Below, one piece after another: positions 6,946-16,196 of a stretch of 30,888 nucleotides of DNA; positions within the stretch are counted from its first letter, which is position 1, and every line of letters starts with the position of its first letter. The DNA comes from an uncultured Clostridia bacterium. Its GTDB lineage: Bacteria; Bacillota; Clostridia; Christensenellales; Borkfalkiaceae. The DNA lies in assembly GCA_934271245.1 (NCBI GenBank), contig CAKQQY010000022.1:1-30888 (forward strand), given 5' to 3'. Position numbers and translations under genes: made by a program. The notes under the pieces were generated by a model. That model was given only the letters and a program-made list of their open reading frames with translations, did not search any database and was not told where the DNA came from.

Positions 6946-7896
6946 ATGGCGCAGGAAATCAATATTTATCTGTCGGACGACCAGATGCTGGAAGACGTAG
7001 GCAACGCTTTCAATTCTCGCACGAGAAGAGATATTTTAAGGCTGTGCGCCAACAAAAGTTACAGCATATACGGGCTTGCCGAAGCGCTCAACATGGCTAT
7101 CCCCACGATAAGTTTTCACGTTAAAATTCTGCAAAAGGCGGGGCTTGTCATCGTTTTACAGCACCCCAACAAAAAGGGCAACGAAAAACAGGTTTCCGTT
7201 TCCTTTTCAAGGCTTTCTATCTCAAAAGCGGCGCAAAATCAGGCGGTTCAGAAAAATTTTTATTATTCTTTGCCGATAGGCTCTTTCAGCGCGTTCAACA
7301 TATCTTCTCCGTGCTGTATCGTAGATCAGGAAGGTATAGCGCTCGCTCTCGACCAACCGGGGTTTTTCTATTCTCCGAAAAGAATTTTAGCCGAACTTAT
7401 TTCCTTTGCCGACGGGTGGATAGAATATTCCGTGCCGACTTACAAATTCAAAAACGAAAACATTTACAAGTTTATTTTCTCGCTCGAATTGTGCGCCGAA
7501 ACTCCCTTTTTTAACAACAACTGGCGCAGCGACATAACTTTTTGGGTAAACGGCGTGGAAATCTGCACATATAACTGCATGGGCGACTACGGCGAAAGGC
7601 GCGGTCTTTTAACGCCGAAACTCTGGACGCACAACGCCACTCAATACGGTTTTTTACAGAAAATTTCCGTGGGGAACGACGGCGTTTATCTCAACGAAAA
7701 GGTGGTAAACGACAAAGTTACCGTTCGTGATCTTGCCCTTACTTCCGGCGATTGCGTTACCCTTCGCATAGGCATTAAAGACAACGCCAAATGTAAAGGC
7801 GGCGTAAACCTTTTCGGCAAAAACTTCGGCGACCACCCGCAAAACATTCTCGTTCAGTTTGTCGCCGACGAAAATTTAAGAACAGAAGAAGAATAA
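6946..7896 (+). CDS. ArsR-type HTH regulator with C-terminal beta-rich domain
   Basis: This 316-residue protein opens with a winged-helix domain of ArsR type at about residues 10-95. LEDVGNAFNSRTRRDILRLC is the first helix pair. YSIYGLAEALNMAIPTISFHVKILQKAGLV is the helix-turn-helix, and a wing with KGNEKQV follows. The C-terminal 200 residues carry motifs such as NNWRSDITFWVNGVEI, GDYGERRGLL and VNLFGKNFGDHPQNILV, predicted to be mostly beta. From memory, this two-part architecture belongs to ArsR-type regulators found beside glycoside hydrolase genes in gut Firmicutes, where the C-terminal part may sense a sugar. The start at 6946 has AAGGGGG upstream. It is the only plus-strand gene of the window. 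Confidence 0.82.
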   Translation: MAQEINIYLSDDQMLEDVGNAFNSRTRRDILRLCANKSYSIYGLAEALNMAIPTISFHVKILQKAGLVIVLQHPNKKGNEKQVSVSFSRLSISKAAQNQAVQKNFYYSLPIGSFSAFNISSPCCIVDQEGIALALDQPGFFYSPKRILAELISFADGWIEYSVPTYKFKNENIYKFIFSLELCAETPFFNNNWRSDITFWVNGVEICTYNCMGDYGERRGLLTPKLWTHNATQYGFLQKISVGNDGVYLNEKVVNDKVTVRDLALTSGDCVTLRIGIKDNAKCKGGVNLFGKNFGDHPQNILVQFVADENLRTEEE

Positions 7897-8065
7897 ACGG
7901 CTTTTATCGACGGTTTGGCCCCATAAAGAGCGACGAAAACGAAGCCGCGCGGCGTAAAAAAGTTGCGGCGGCAGCGGAAAACTACTCGCGGCGATAAGCG
8001 ACAGTTAAAAGTAAAAAGCCGCCCTATTTACCGAAACGACGAAAAATAATATCCGATAAATTTTA

Positions 8066-8097
8066 ATGCCGACGGCCTTAATTAAAGCCGTCGGCAT
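8066..8097. terminator. Likely bidirectional terminator between the ArsR-type regulator and GH43
   Basis: The arms ATGCCGACGGC (8066-8076) and GCCGTCGGCAT (8087-8097) are perfect. On the plus strand CAGTTTATTTTTT follows, and on the minus strand a weaker TAAAATTTA. It lies between convergent genes. A second, weaker stem TCGCGGA/TCCGCGA sits at 8116-8141. The rest of 7897-8171 holds nothing else I can support. Confidence 0.7.
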
Positions 8098-8171
8098 CAG
8101 TTTATTTTTTATCTCTCGCGGATAGTAAGAGTTTTCCGCGATTTATCTTCGAAAAAACGTAAAAATTCTTT

Positions 8172-10673
8172 CTAATCGATTTTAAGATTTTTGTAGTACG
8201 CTTCGGTTTTTACCGAGAATAATCCGGCTAAACCGTGCGTGAACGCGTAAGAATCCGTAAAAGACACGCTTTCTTTTCCGTCTAACGATACGGTTATCTT
8301 ATTGCCTTTTATTTCGGCTTTAAGGGTATGATATTCGTTGAGAGATATTGCCCTTCTTTCTGACGCGAGCGTCGTTGCGCCGTAACTTAATCTTTGCAAC
8401 ACTACCTGATCTTTATTTATATACACGAAATACCCCGTAACCGCTTCGTCCGCAGAACCGTTCGCGCCGAGCGGGAAGTTGGGGTTATCCGCGCGAAGAA
8501 GTATTCCCGCCTTTCCGAGCCCTGCGTTTTCGGTTATTTTTATATCGACCGAAACGGCGTAATCGGTAAGTTTTCTGCTTCCGAACAATACCATTTTATT
8601 AGAGAACTGTTCCGCGTGGTGAGCGTTATCACCGATTTTATACTGCGTTACGTATATACTGCCGTTTTTAACGTTTTTGGTTAAGTCCGCCGAAAACTCG
8701 GGGCGGAATTCGCTCGACTCGTAAATTCCCGTTTTTATCGCCGAAAATTCGCCTTTGCCGAGTATAATCGTTAAGGCGTGCAAACCTTTCGTAAGGCGTA
8801 TTTCGGCAACCGTGGTCTTTACGTATTTACTTAAACTGCCCATTTCTTTACCCGATTTATCGAGTTCCACTTTATTTATCGTGAACGCTACGGGGTCGTT
8901 ATCGTCTATCTGAATTCCTATAACCGCGCCGAACGACGACGCGCTTATCAATGAATCTATTCCGTAATACCCGTCCTTTTCGACGTCTATTTTATAAGTA
9001 GCGTAATCGCCCGCGGTTTTCAAGGTTAAAGCCGACGTATCGGAATACGCGGAATAGTCGTCGTTAGAATCGTATTCGACATATTCTGTTTTGGAATTGC
9101 CCGTAACCCTGCTCGCCGATTCGACGTAATTTTTATTCCAGAATTCGCCTTCCGTGATGGTTTCCGCTTTCCTTTCGGAACTTCCGAATGCGTAGGGCGA
9201 AAAAGAAGTAGAATTGATTTCTTCTCGGGTAAAGCCCTTATACCCTATCTTTCCGCCGTTTAACGGTTCGGACAAGGTCGTTTCGATTTTAGTTATGCCT
9301 TCGTAAGTAACTTTAATTTTAGAATTCGCGTAAGAAACGGTTACCGTATGGAATTTACTTAAATCGAAGTTTTTGTTTACCGTAGCGGTGGCAACCGTTT
9401 TGCCGCCGATTTTTAATATAATCGAGTTTTCGCCGAACGAGATTTCCCCTTCGTTTTCTCCCGAAGAGAATACGAGCGAACGGTTTTCGCCGGCGTTCGT
9501 AAAGTTATATTCCGCGGTGAAAACGTTGCCCGTCGATTTATTCGACAAGAATTTATCGCCGTCGGCGGTCAAAGCGTCGTTACGCCCCTGATAAGTAGTG
9601 CCGTCGGAATAAACGAAAAACTCTGCGAGTTCGGGCGCGATATTGCTTTTATCTCTGTGGTTTACCGCCATTCTGTTGGTTCCGTAAGAAACGCGGTTGA
9701 CGTTATACAGTCTGTAAAAACCGTTATCGTCTTCTTCTAAATTATGATAAGAAAGATAGTAACTGTCTAAATCGGGACCCAAAACGGTGGAACAATGCCC
9801 AAGGCCGTTCTGCGCGCCCAAAGTATCTAAAAGCAACAGGTTATCCGCCGCAACCTCGAAAGGTTCGCTTAACAGCGAATCGCCTTTGCCGTAAGAATAG
9901 CCTACCCTGTACCCTTTACTTTCGACGAAGTTACCGGCGTAAGTAAGATAGTACGTTCCGTTGACCTTTTTTACCTGCGGACCTTCTACGGTAACGGGCA
10001 TTTTTACGTTCAGCGCGGACGGTTTATTCGCGTAGCCTTCCTTTCCCAAAGTTTCGAAGTCGGTAAAAGGATATACCCTTATCGTGTTCGTCCCGGGAGT
10101 TAAAAGGTACATATTTTCGTCGTCGTCGATAAATACGGAGCCGTCGTATTTATAAAGACCTTCGTCTATCGGCTTTTCGCTTAACGCTTTATAGTCTCCG
10201 TAAGGCGTGGAATTCACGCTTTTAAACACGTAGTGACCTTTACAACGCGGAGAAGTTATCATATAAAACTCTCCGTTATAATAGTACACTTCGGGGGCGG
10301 CGGCGGTGGACTTATCCAGATCGTCCGCAAACGGGTTTCCGTTTATATCGAGAAGATTGAAATCGCCTAAAAAGGTGTAATTTATCATATCGTCGCTCGT
10401 CCAGCACTTATATCCGTAGGTATACGCTTTCGCCGAACAATATAAATAATACTTTCCGTCGTGTCTCATCACGAAGGGGTCGCCCACGCCGAAATTTTCG
10501 TACTGCGAAGGGATTTTATCTTCGCCGAAACGGTTATCGTATCTCACTTTTTCGGTAAGGTCGACGGTGTTATCGACCTTGCCGATATTCGCGCCGCACC
10601 CCGTGAAGGCAAAAACCGAACACAGGGTAAACCCGCATAAAATTAAACTTAAAGATTTTTTAACGCCATTCAT
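8172..10673 (-). CDS. GH43-family lipoprotein with three accessory beta domains
   Basis: This 833-residue surface lipoprotein has a signal peptide ending in FAFTGC, with Cys26 as lipidation site. Residues about 45-350 form a GH43-type five-bladed propeller. The catalytic triad is visible: base Asp65 in GVGDPFV, Asp177 in YDGSVF and acid Glu230 in VEGPQVKK, followed by GLGHCS. Family members are mostly arabinofuranosidases, xylosidases or galactosidases. Three modules follow: a concanavalin-like domain (about 365-490), a CBM6/35-like domain (about 530-650, GDYATYKIDVEKDGYYGI) and a second lectin-like domain (about 655-833, AGILLRADN). It is last in the operon and starts 1 bp after the 44-residue gene with only a weak ribosome binding site, suggesting coupled translation. 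Exact substrate is not determinable. Confidence 0.85.
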   Translation of the reverse strand: MNGVKKSLSLILCGFTLCSVFAFTGCGANIGKVDNTVDLTEKVRYDNRFGEDKIPSQYENFGVGDPFVMRHDGKYYLYCSAKAYTYGYKCWTSDDMINYTFLGDFNLLDINGNPFADDLDKSTAAAPEVYYYNGEFYMITSPRCKGHYVFKSVNSTPYGDYKALSEKPIDEGLYKYDGSVFIDDDENMYLLTPGTNTIRVYPFTDFETLGKEGYANKPSALNVKMPVTVEGPQVKKVNGTYYLTYAGNFVESKGYRVGYSYGKGDSLLSEPFEVAADNLLLLDTLGAQNGLGHCSTVLGPDLDSYYLSYHNLEEDDNGFYRLYNVNRVSYGTNRMAVNHRDKSNIAPELAEFFVYSDGTTYQGRNDALTADGDKFLSNKSTGNVFTAEYNFTNAGENRSLVFSSGENEGEISFGENSIILKIGGKTVATATVNKNFDLSKFHTVTVSYANSKIKVTYEGITKIETTLSEPLNGGKIGYKGFTREEINSTSFSPYAFGSSERKAETITEGEFWNKNYVESASRVTGNSKTEYVEYDSNDDYSAYSDTSALTLKTAGDYATYKIDVEKDGYYGIDSLISASSFGAVIGIQIDDNDPVAFTINKVELDKSGKEMGSLSKYVKTTVAEIRLTKGLHALTIILGKGEFSAIKTGIYESSEFRPEFSADLTKNVKNGSIYVTQYKIGDNAHHAEQFSNKMVLFGSRKLTDYAVSVDIKITENAGLGKAGILLRADNPNFPLGANGSADEAVTGYFVYINKDQVVLQRLSYGATTLASERRAISLNEYHTLKAEIKGNKITVSLDGKESVSFTDSYAFTHGLAGLFSVKTEAYYKNLKID

Positions 10674-10674
10674 C

Positions 10675-10809
10675 TTAAAAACTCGCTTTCCAGTCGTCGC
10701 TCCATTTATCTTTTATGAGAACGTCGTTGTTTTCTCCTACGCCCGACGTTAAAATAACGTCTTCGCTGTATTTTATTATCTTTACATCAGGATTTTTATA
10801 TTCTTTCAT
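10675..10809 (-). CDS. 44-residue acidic peptide in the glycan operon
   Basis: This short frame has a good AAGGAG ribosome binding site 8 nt before its ATG at 10809. It encodes 44 residues: NPDVKIIKYSEDVILTSGVG in the first half, then an acidic, tryptophan-containing tail ending KWSDDWKASF. No signal peptide or membrane segment is visible. It lies 18 bp after the 742-residue gene and 1 bp before GH43, so it is part of the operon and may couple GH43 translation. I recall, without being able to check, similar small gut-Firmicute proteins with a P-x-V-x-I pattern followed by DVI-x-TSG; their function is unknown. It could be a secreted or processed peptide or simply a translational coupler. Confidence 0.6.
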   Translation of the reverse strand: MKEYKNPDVKIIKYSEDVILTSGVGENNDVLIKDKWSDDWKASF

Positions 10810-10827
10810 ATTTTATTCTCCTTAACG

Positions 10828-13056
10828 TCAGTTTCTAACGATCGAAAGATCGAATAAGTTTACAGTTTGCGTCGAATTGTTCCATACGTACGGTTCGGAA
10901 TAGGCGTTCGTGGTTGTCTTTCTTACCACGGTCGTATTCTGACACATCGCGACACCGTTAAACCATACCGAAACGAAAGTATCTTCCATAACTATTTTAA
11001 TATCGTGATATGTGTCGGCGTCAAAGTCGGTTGCCGCGCAAACGGTATACATACCGTAGTTTTTCCATCCGCCGCCGCATTCCTCCAACGACACGATTAC
11101 GTTTTCGCCGTTCCTTTTTATTCTTACTCGGAAACCGCCGTTCAATCCCGTTCCCGTAGACGCGGTATCGAACACAAACATTAAATCCGCCCAACTGTCT
11201 ACGAATTTGGCTTTTGCCGTTATGGTAACTTTACCCGCTTCTACCGTGTAGCCGTCTTTTTTAACCGCCGATTTTGTGTTTAATCCCAAAACGGTTTCGG
11301 CATTTCCCGTTGCCGTTCCGAACACGGTGGTATAAGACTCTTTGGTTATAGGAGTTATCTTAACGTTTTTAATAACGCTTTGACCTACCGCCCAGAAGTA
11401 AATTTTAGAAGGAGTGAAAGAATCTCTTGCGGTTATTCCGTCTTTTGAAAACGCTACAAGTTCCCCGTTTAAGTATAATGTGATACTCTTTCCTACCACT
11501 CTGAATTTTACGTTATAAGTTTTATTCGCCGCAAAGTCGGATACGTTCGCCGTGGCGTATTTCGTCCAGTTGCCGTTCCTTTGTTGAGCCGTAAGAATTA
11601 TTCCTCCGTCTTTTACGAAGTTTACGGAGAAGCCGTTAGTGAAAGTTTTATTCCCCACCGTGGTGTCCATCATTATTCTGAAATTCGGAGCGGAAGCCGA
11701 CGTGGTGAAATCAAGGGACACTTCGCCGTCGGTAAAGTTACTGCTATCTACGGTGGTAAGAGCCGACCCCGCTTCCGCGTAATAGCCGAATTTATCGTTT
11801 CCGCTGACGGTACCGAACGCCCCTACAAGAGAAGTTTCGTATTCGGGAACGGTAATCTTTACGTCGGTAAGAATTACAGGTTGATTTGAAACGTTCCAAA
11901 AATAAACCTGCGAAGCGGCGCCTCTCGGCAAAAGATTATAGCCGTCGGTAACCTTAACACCGTCGAGATATATAATAAAACTCTTTCCCGAAAGTTCGAT
12001 TTTTACGTTGTACGTTTTATCGAAGTCAAACTCCGAATAAGCGCAGATTTTATATTTTTCGCCGTATACGGTGTACGGGCTGTTTCTTAACTGTGCGAAA
12101 AGATAAACGTTATCGTCGTTTTCTCTCTTGAAGTTGAAAACCACGCCGCCGCCGAACGTAGAATTGCCAACGGTGGTATCGACGAGTATTCTCAAATCCT
12201 GCCATGCTCTGTTGAATTTTACGTTATAAGAAATTTCCGCGTCGGTATATGCGGTCTTTTCAAAAGTCGTCATCGCCGACGTGCCGCCTAACGTATACCC
12301 GTCTTTATCGTTGCCTTTTAACGAGCCGAACGCTTTCACGTAATTTACGTTGGAAGCGATGAACGAACGGATTATAACAAGTTCTTCGTCGGTATATCCT
12401 GCCGTTGTCGAGTTTGTTTCGGCTGCGGCAGCCACTTCCGAAACAGACCTTACGTTACTTTCCTTGGTATCGCCCGTATTTTTATCCGCGATTGCGCCGT
12501 AAACGGTTTCTTGCGTTTCGTCAGCGTAAGTAATCGTCATATAACTTTGCGCTACGAATTCTCTTTCGAAGTTATTTCTTCTTATTTCGGAAATCGCCGC
12601 ATTATAGCACATATACGTAACGCCGTCGACTTCTTTTTCGTACCAACTGACCGTTTTATCCGCAACGGCGTTTTCATAATAATTTTCGTCCGTTTCAAAG
12701 GTAAGCCTGTCGCCGACCAAATCTTTAGGACCGATTAAAGTACCGAAAGTTACTTTGTCTTTAGCATTTTTAAGAGCGTCGTAACCCGTTTTTTCAACGC
12801 CGCATACGAATCTTAACCCCGCGGTTTCGTCGGATAGTCTTATCGACGCGCCGTAAAGATTAGTAAGTTTTAACGTCGCTTCGGTCAGTCCTTCGGCGGA
12901 TTCCGAATACAAATCCCCCGTTTCCGATACGTAAACCGTTTTTTCGCCGCCTTCCGCTCTCGCGGTTTGCGGACGGTAGGAAAATCCGAACGCCGTCGCC
13001 GACATCACGAATGCGATTGCCAGCGCTACGATGAATGATTTTCTCATTGTTCTCAT
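10828..13056 (-). CDS. Secreted protein with three tandem lectin-like repeats
   Basis: This 742-residue protein has a signal peptide with a likely cleavage after ARA (about 34). Residues about 60-190 form a domain with GASIRLSDETAGLRFVCGV and FVAQSYMTITYAD, a pattern I recall from other Clostridial surface proteins without a formal name. Three repeats of about 165 residues follow (about 240-405, 410-572, 576-742). Each opens like VKAFGSLKGNDKDGY...SAMTT, has an LRILVDTTVGN-type core, a DKTYNVKI strand and YLDG, and closes with YFWN...LTDVKIT. The layout suggests concanavalin-like beta-sandwiches that bind glycan. I see no catalytic motif. It is adjacent to the 744-residue protein that shares the same repeat. 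No sortase motif or lipobox is present. Confidence 0.75.
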   Translation of the reverse strand: MRTMRKSFIVALAIAFVMSATAFGFSYRPQTARAEGGEKTVYVSETGDLYSESAEGLTEATLKLTNLYGASIRLSDETAGLRFVCGVEKTGYDALKNAKDKVTFGTLIGPKDLVGDRLTFETDENYYENAVADKTVSWYEKEVDGVTYMCYNAAISEIRRNNFEREFVAQSYMTITYADETQETVYGAIADKNTGDTKESNVRSVSEVAAAAETNSTTAGYTDEELVIIRSFIASNVNYVKAFGSLKGNDKDGYTLGGTSAMTTFEKTAYTDAEISYNVKFNRAWQDLRILVDTTVGNSTFGGGVVFNFKRENDDNVYLFAQLRNSPYTVYGEKYKICAYSEFDFDKTYNVKIELSGKSFIIYLDGVKVTDGYNLLPRGAASQVYFWNVSNQPVILTDVKITVPEYETSLVGAFGTVSGNDKFGYYAEAGSALTTVDSSNFTDGEVSLDFTTSASAPNFRIMMDTTVGNKTFTNGFSVNFVKDGGIILTAQQRNGNWTKYATANVSDFAANKTYNVKFRVVGKSITLYLNGELVAFSKDGITARDSFTPSKIYFWAVGQSVIKNVKITPITKESYTTVFGTATGNAETVLGLNTKSAVKKDGYTVEAGKVTITAKAKFVDSWADLMFVFDTASTGTGLNGGFRVRIKRNGENVIVSLEECGGGWKNYGMYTVCAATDFDADTYHDIKIVMEDTFVSVWFNGVAMCQNTTVVRKTTTNAYSEPYVWNNSTQTVNLFDLSIVRN

Positions 13057-13075
13057 TTATTTCCCTCCTATTTTT

Positions 13076-15310
13076 TTATTTAACAGTAATTTTAAGGTCG
13101 TTCAAATTTTTTGACCCTGCGTTCCACACGTAGAGTTTGCTTTGCGTTTTTCTTCCCACGGTTACGTTATCGAGATATTTCGTTCCGTCGAATTCCGCAG
13201 TGAGTTTGTTGCCGGTAAGCGTTATTTTAAGGGTGTGTTCGGCGGTAAAATCGAAGTCCGTGTAATCGCAGATTTCCGCCTGACCGTACATTGCCCAGTC
13301 GCTTCTTTCCTGACACACCATTTTGATTTTGCCGTTTTCGACCTTTATCTGAACGCCGAAACCTTTCGGGAATCTTTTGCTTTCGTCTCCTACGCTGTCT
13401 GCGTCGAACATTACCCTTATATCGGGCCACGCCCCCGCTTCCGCTTTGAAAGACACCGTGACTTCCGCGTCTTTTACCGTTACGGCGTCCGCGGTGGTTA
13501 TCGCGCTGCCGCCCGATACCGTATAGCCGTTTTCGTCGTCGCCGACTACCGTTCCGAACGCCGCCTTATAACTTTCTTTGCGGTCTTCTTCCGTCACGGT
13601 TATATCTTTTAAGGTATAAGTTTGCGAACCGGGGTTCCAGAAATACGCGTTCGAGTACTCGCCTCTCGTTACGCCGTTTGCCTTTAACACTTCTTTTCCG
13701 TCGATACTCACTGCGACGGTGGTTTTATATATCGCTACCGAAACGAAATAGTCTTTGGTAAAGTCGAAATCTTCGTATTTGCAAATCTCGGCGGAACCGT
13801 AAGTTTGCCAACTGCCGTATCTTTGCTGAACGATTACCTTTACCTTTTTTATTTTGGTTTCCGATTCTTCTTCCGTTCTTATCATTACGACAAAACCTTT
13901 CGGGAATCTCGCGGAATCGTCGCCCGTTACGGTATCGAATACCATTCTTAAATCGGGCCAGTTGCCTATTTGCGGGCGGTAGGAAAATTTTATCGTTTTA
14001 TTGTCGTCTATTTTGTTTTCGGTTGCCGAAGTAATCGCCGAATTTACGTTTACGCCGTAAATATTTTCGCCGCCATAGAGCGCGCTTCCGAACGCCGCGT
14101 TATATTCCGCGCCCGTTTCGGCGGTATAATCTTCTATCTTTATGTCGGATAAAGTTACCTGCGTTCTCGCCCAGAAGTATAATTTTTTCGGTTCGTCGCT
14201 TCTGTCTATTTTTGAAAAGAGCGCGGCTTTGCCGTCTAAATACACTATCAACTCGCTTCCGTTTACCGAAGCGGTAAGATTATACGAACGGGTTTTATCG
14301 AATTCTTCCCATTTACATATAATATAGTTTCCGAAAGACTTCCAGTCTCCTCCCCAGCGTTCGGCGGCGATGACCGTATAAGCCGTTTTATTTATTTCCT
14401 TACGACCGAAAAACACGTTTATGCCCTTTTCGAAGTTGTTTTCCGCGGCGGTTTCGCCTTCTATGGGCGTAGAATCCAACATAAGGTTTACGCTGGTCCA
14501 TTGATTTACGTCGGGCGTTACCGTGTAAGATATTTTCTTGTTGTCGATTAAAAGGTCGTCTTTAGTGGTGATTGCAGACCTTGCCGAAAAATCGTAGCCG
14601 TTCTCTTCGTCGCCGACGACGCCGTAAAATTCCATTTTATACGCGCCGCTCATATCCTTGGTTTTTTCGGATACCGTTTCGGAAACAGTCAAATCGGAAT
14701 ATTTTACTCCTTTGCCGCCCGTTTTAAGTCCGTATTTATCGAAATCGAGCGGGGCTTCGTCTTTATAAGTGTATATCCAGCAATCGTTATAAAAACAGTC
14801 TATACTTGCGGTTTTGTTGCCGCTTCCGTCCGTTTCCACGCCTTTCCAGGAAAGTTTTAAGCGGTATTCTTTCTTTTCGTTATAATCCCTTATCTTGAAA
14901 CTGAACGGCGTTTGCCAGAAGCCCGATTCTATCTTACAAAACATTACGACGCCGTCTTTATTTATCTGCAACGCGTAAAACTTTTTGTAGTCTGTTCCTT
15001 CCGAACAGTCGAACGCCATCATTATTCCGTTATCCGATTTATCGTTCGCCTTCATCTTTACCGAAAGACTTCCGCTATTAAACGGTTTATCGGTGAAAAA
15101 CCCTATCGAATCGCGTTCCAAACTCGTGATAACGCCGCCTTTTTCTTCGTAAGACCCTTTAAGTATCGTCATCGATTCGGGCGGAAACGGGTTCTCGTAT
15201 TCGTAAGTAAATTCCGCGCCGCTCTTTTCTTTTCCCGGTTCGTTGCACGCGACGAACATACAAACCGCAGACGCCGCCGCCAGCGCGACCGTTAAAATTT
15301 TTTTCATCAT
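13076..15310 (-). CDS. Surface lipoprotein with four lectin-like modules
   Basis: This 744-residue lipoprotein has a signal peptide ending in MFVAC (Cys22). The first module (about 45-215) is a laminin-G-like sandwich: GSLSVKMKANDKSDNGIMMAFD, then YALQINKDGVVMF. Three repeats follow (about 224-395, 402-573, 580-744) of the same kind as in the downstream 742-residue protein, with NGYDFSARSAITT, WPDLRMVFDTVTG and YFWNPGSQTYTLKDI signatures. It lies between the second permease (20 bp away) and the 742-residue gene (19 bp). This places it in the uptake operon, probably as a cell-surface glycan-binding protein that delivers substrate. No enzyme motif was seen. Confidence 0.75.
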   Translation of the reverse strand: MMKKILTVALAAASAVCMFVACNEPGKEKSGAEFTYEYENPFPPESMTILKGSYEEKGGVITSLERDSIGFFTDKPFNSGSLSVKMKANDKSDNGIMMAFDCSEGTDYKKFYALQINKDGVVMFCKIESGFWQTPFSFKIRDYNEKKEYRLKLSWKGVETDGSGNKTASIDCFYNDCWIYTYKDEAPLDFDKYGLKTGGKGVKYSDLTVSETVSEKTKDMSGAYKMEFYGVVGDEENGYDFSARSAITTKDDLLIDNKKISYTVTPDVNQWTSVNLMLDSTPIEGETAAENNFEKGINVFFGRKEINKTAYTVIAAERWGGDWKSFGNYIICKWEEFDKTRSYNLTASVNGSELIVYLDGKAALFSKIDRSDEPKKLYFWARTQVTLSDIKIEDYTAETGAEYNAAFGSALYGGENIYGVNVNSAITSATENKIDDNKTIKFSYRPQIGNWPDLRMVFDTVTGDDSARFPKGFVVMIRTEEESETKIKKVKVIVQQRYGSWQTYGSAEICKYEDFDFTKDYFVSVAIYKTTVAVSIDGKEVLKANGVTRGEYSNAYFWNPGSQTYTLKDITVTEEDRKESYKAAFGTVVGDDENGYTVSGGSAITTADAVTVKDAEVTVSFKAEAGAWPDIRVMFDADSVGDESKRFPKGFGVQIKVENGKIKMVCQERSDWAMYGQAEICDYTDFDFTAEHTLKITLTGNKLTAEFDGTKYLDNVTVGRKTQSKLYVWNAGSKNLNDLKITVK

Positions 15311-15330
15311 TTTTCTCCTTTTTAAGGCGG

Positions 15331-16194
15331 TTATCCCTTTATTCCGCCTACCAACAACGCTTTTATAAATTTCTTCTGAAAAATTATATATATCGCAAGC
15401 ACCGGTATACTCGACAGGAAAGCCGCCGCCATCATTATCGGCTGGTTGACGAGCGTTCCGCCGCCGAAATTATTATCGAGATATTTTATAAGTACCTGCA
15501 ACGTTTTCTTTTCCGGTTGTTTAAGGTATATATCGGGTCCTAAAACGTCGTTCCAGACGCCTAAAAACCAAAAAATTATCTGCACGGATATAGCAGGCAT
15601 ACAGAGGGGTATCATTATTTTAAAATACTGTGTGAAATACCCCGCGCCGTCGATTTTCGCCGCTTCGAAGTATTCCGTCGATATTCCCGACAAATACTGC
15701 ACGAGAAAGAAGAAAAATCCCGTATTGCCGAAAAACGCCGGTATTATCAGCGGCCATAACGTGTCCGTAAGCCCTAATTCCACAAATACCTTATACTGCG
15801 GTATCATTACAACGACAAAAGGTATCATCATGCTCGATATACTTATAAAGAACAATACTTTTTTACACGGCATGTGCATTTTGCCGAAAGCAAACGCCGA
15901 AAGAGTCGTTACGAAAGTCCCTGCGGTAAGCGTTACCACTTCTAATATAAGAGTGTTCATCAGTCCGTTAAAAAACGGGACTTTCTTAAATAACAGCGCG
16001 TAACTTTCCAGCGTGGGTTGCTTCGGGAACAAGTAAAAGGAAAAGTTAGAGATTACTTCTACGCCCGATTTAAAACTGCCGCTGACCATATAAAGATACG
16101 GGAATACCATCGTTATCGCGCCGAATATCAGCACGGCGTACAGCAATACCATACCTATCGCTTTTTCAGGCGATATTTTTAATTGCTTATTCAT
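15331..16194 (-). CDS. Carbohydrate ABC transporter permease (MalG-type)
   Basis: This 287-residue permease has six membrane helices. The EAA loop EAAKIDGAGYFTQYFKIMIPLCMP marks the site that docks onto the ATPase, and the C terminus KKFIKALLVGGIKG is characteristic of the MalG/CUT1 group. I chose the ATG at 16194: it follows the first permease stop by 2 bp and has GGAG 8 nt upstream, while an in-frame ATG at 16215 lies inside the previous gene without a ribosome binding site. It pairs with the MalF-type permease and the lipoprotein to import an oligosaccharide. Confidence 0.93.
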   Translation of the reverse strand: MNKQLKISPEKAIGMVLLYAVLIFGAITMVFPYLYMVSGSFKSGVEVISNFSFYLFPKQPTLESYALLFKKVPFFNGLMNTLILEVVTLTAGTFVTTLSAFAFGKMHMPCKKVLFFISISSMMIPFVVVMIPQYKVFVELGLTDTLWPLIIPAFFGNTGFFFFLVQYLSGISTEYFEAAKIDGAGYFTQYFKIMIPLCMPAISVQIIFWFLGVWNDVLGPDIYLKQPEKKTLQVLIKYLDNNFGGGTLVNQPIMMAAAFLSSIPVLAIYIIFQKKFIKALLVGGIKG

Positions 16195-16196
16195 GG

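Noticed and set aside
7897..8065. Possible small gene after the ArsR-type regulator
   Set aside because: Short frames only, no ribosome binding site, and no motif; treated as spacer before the terminator.
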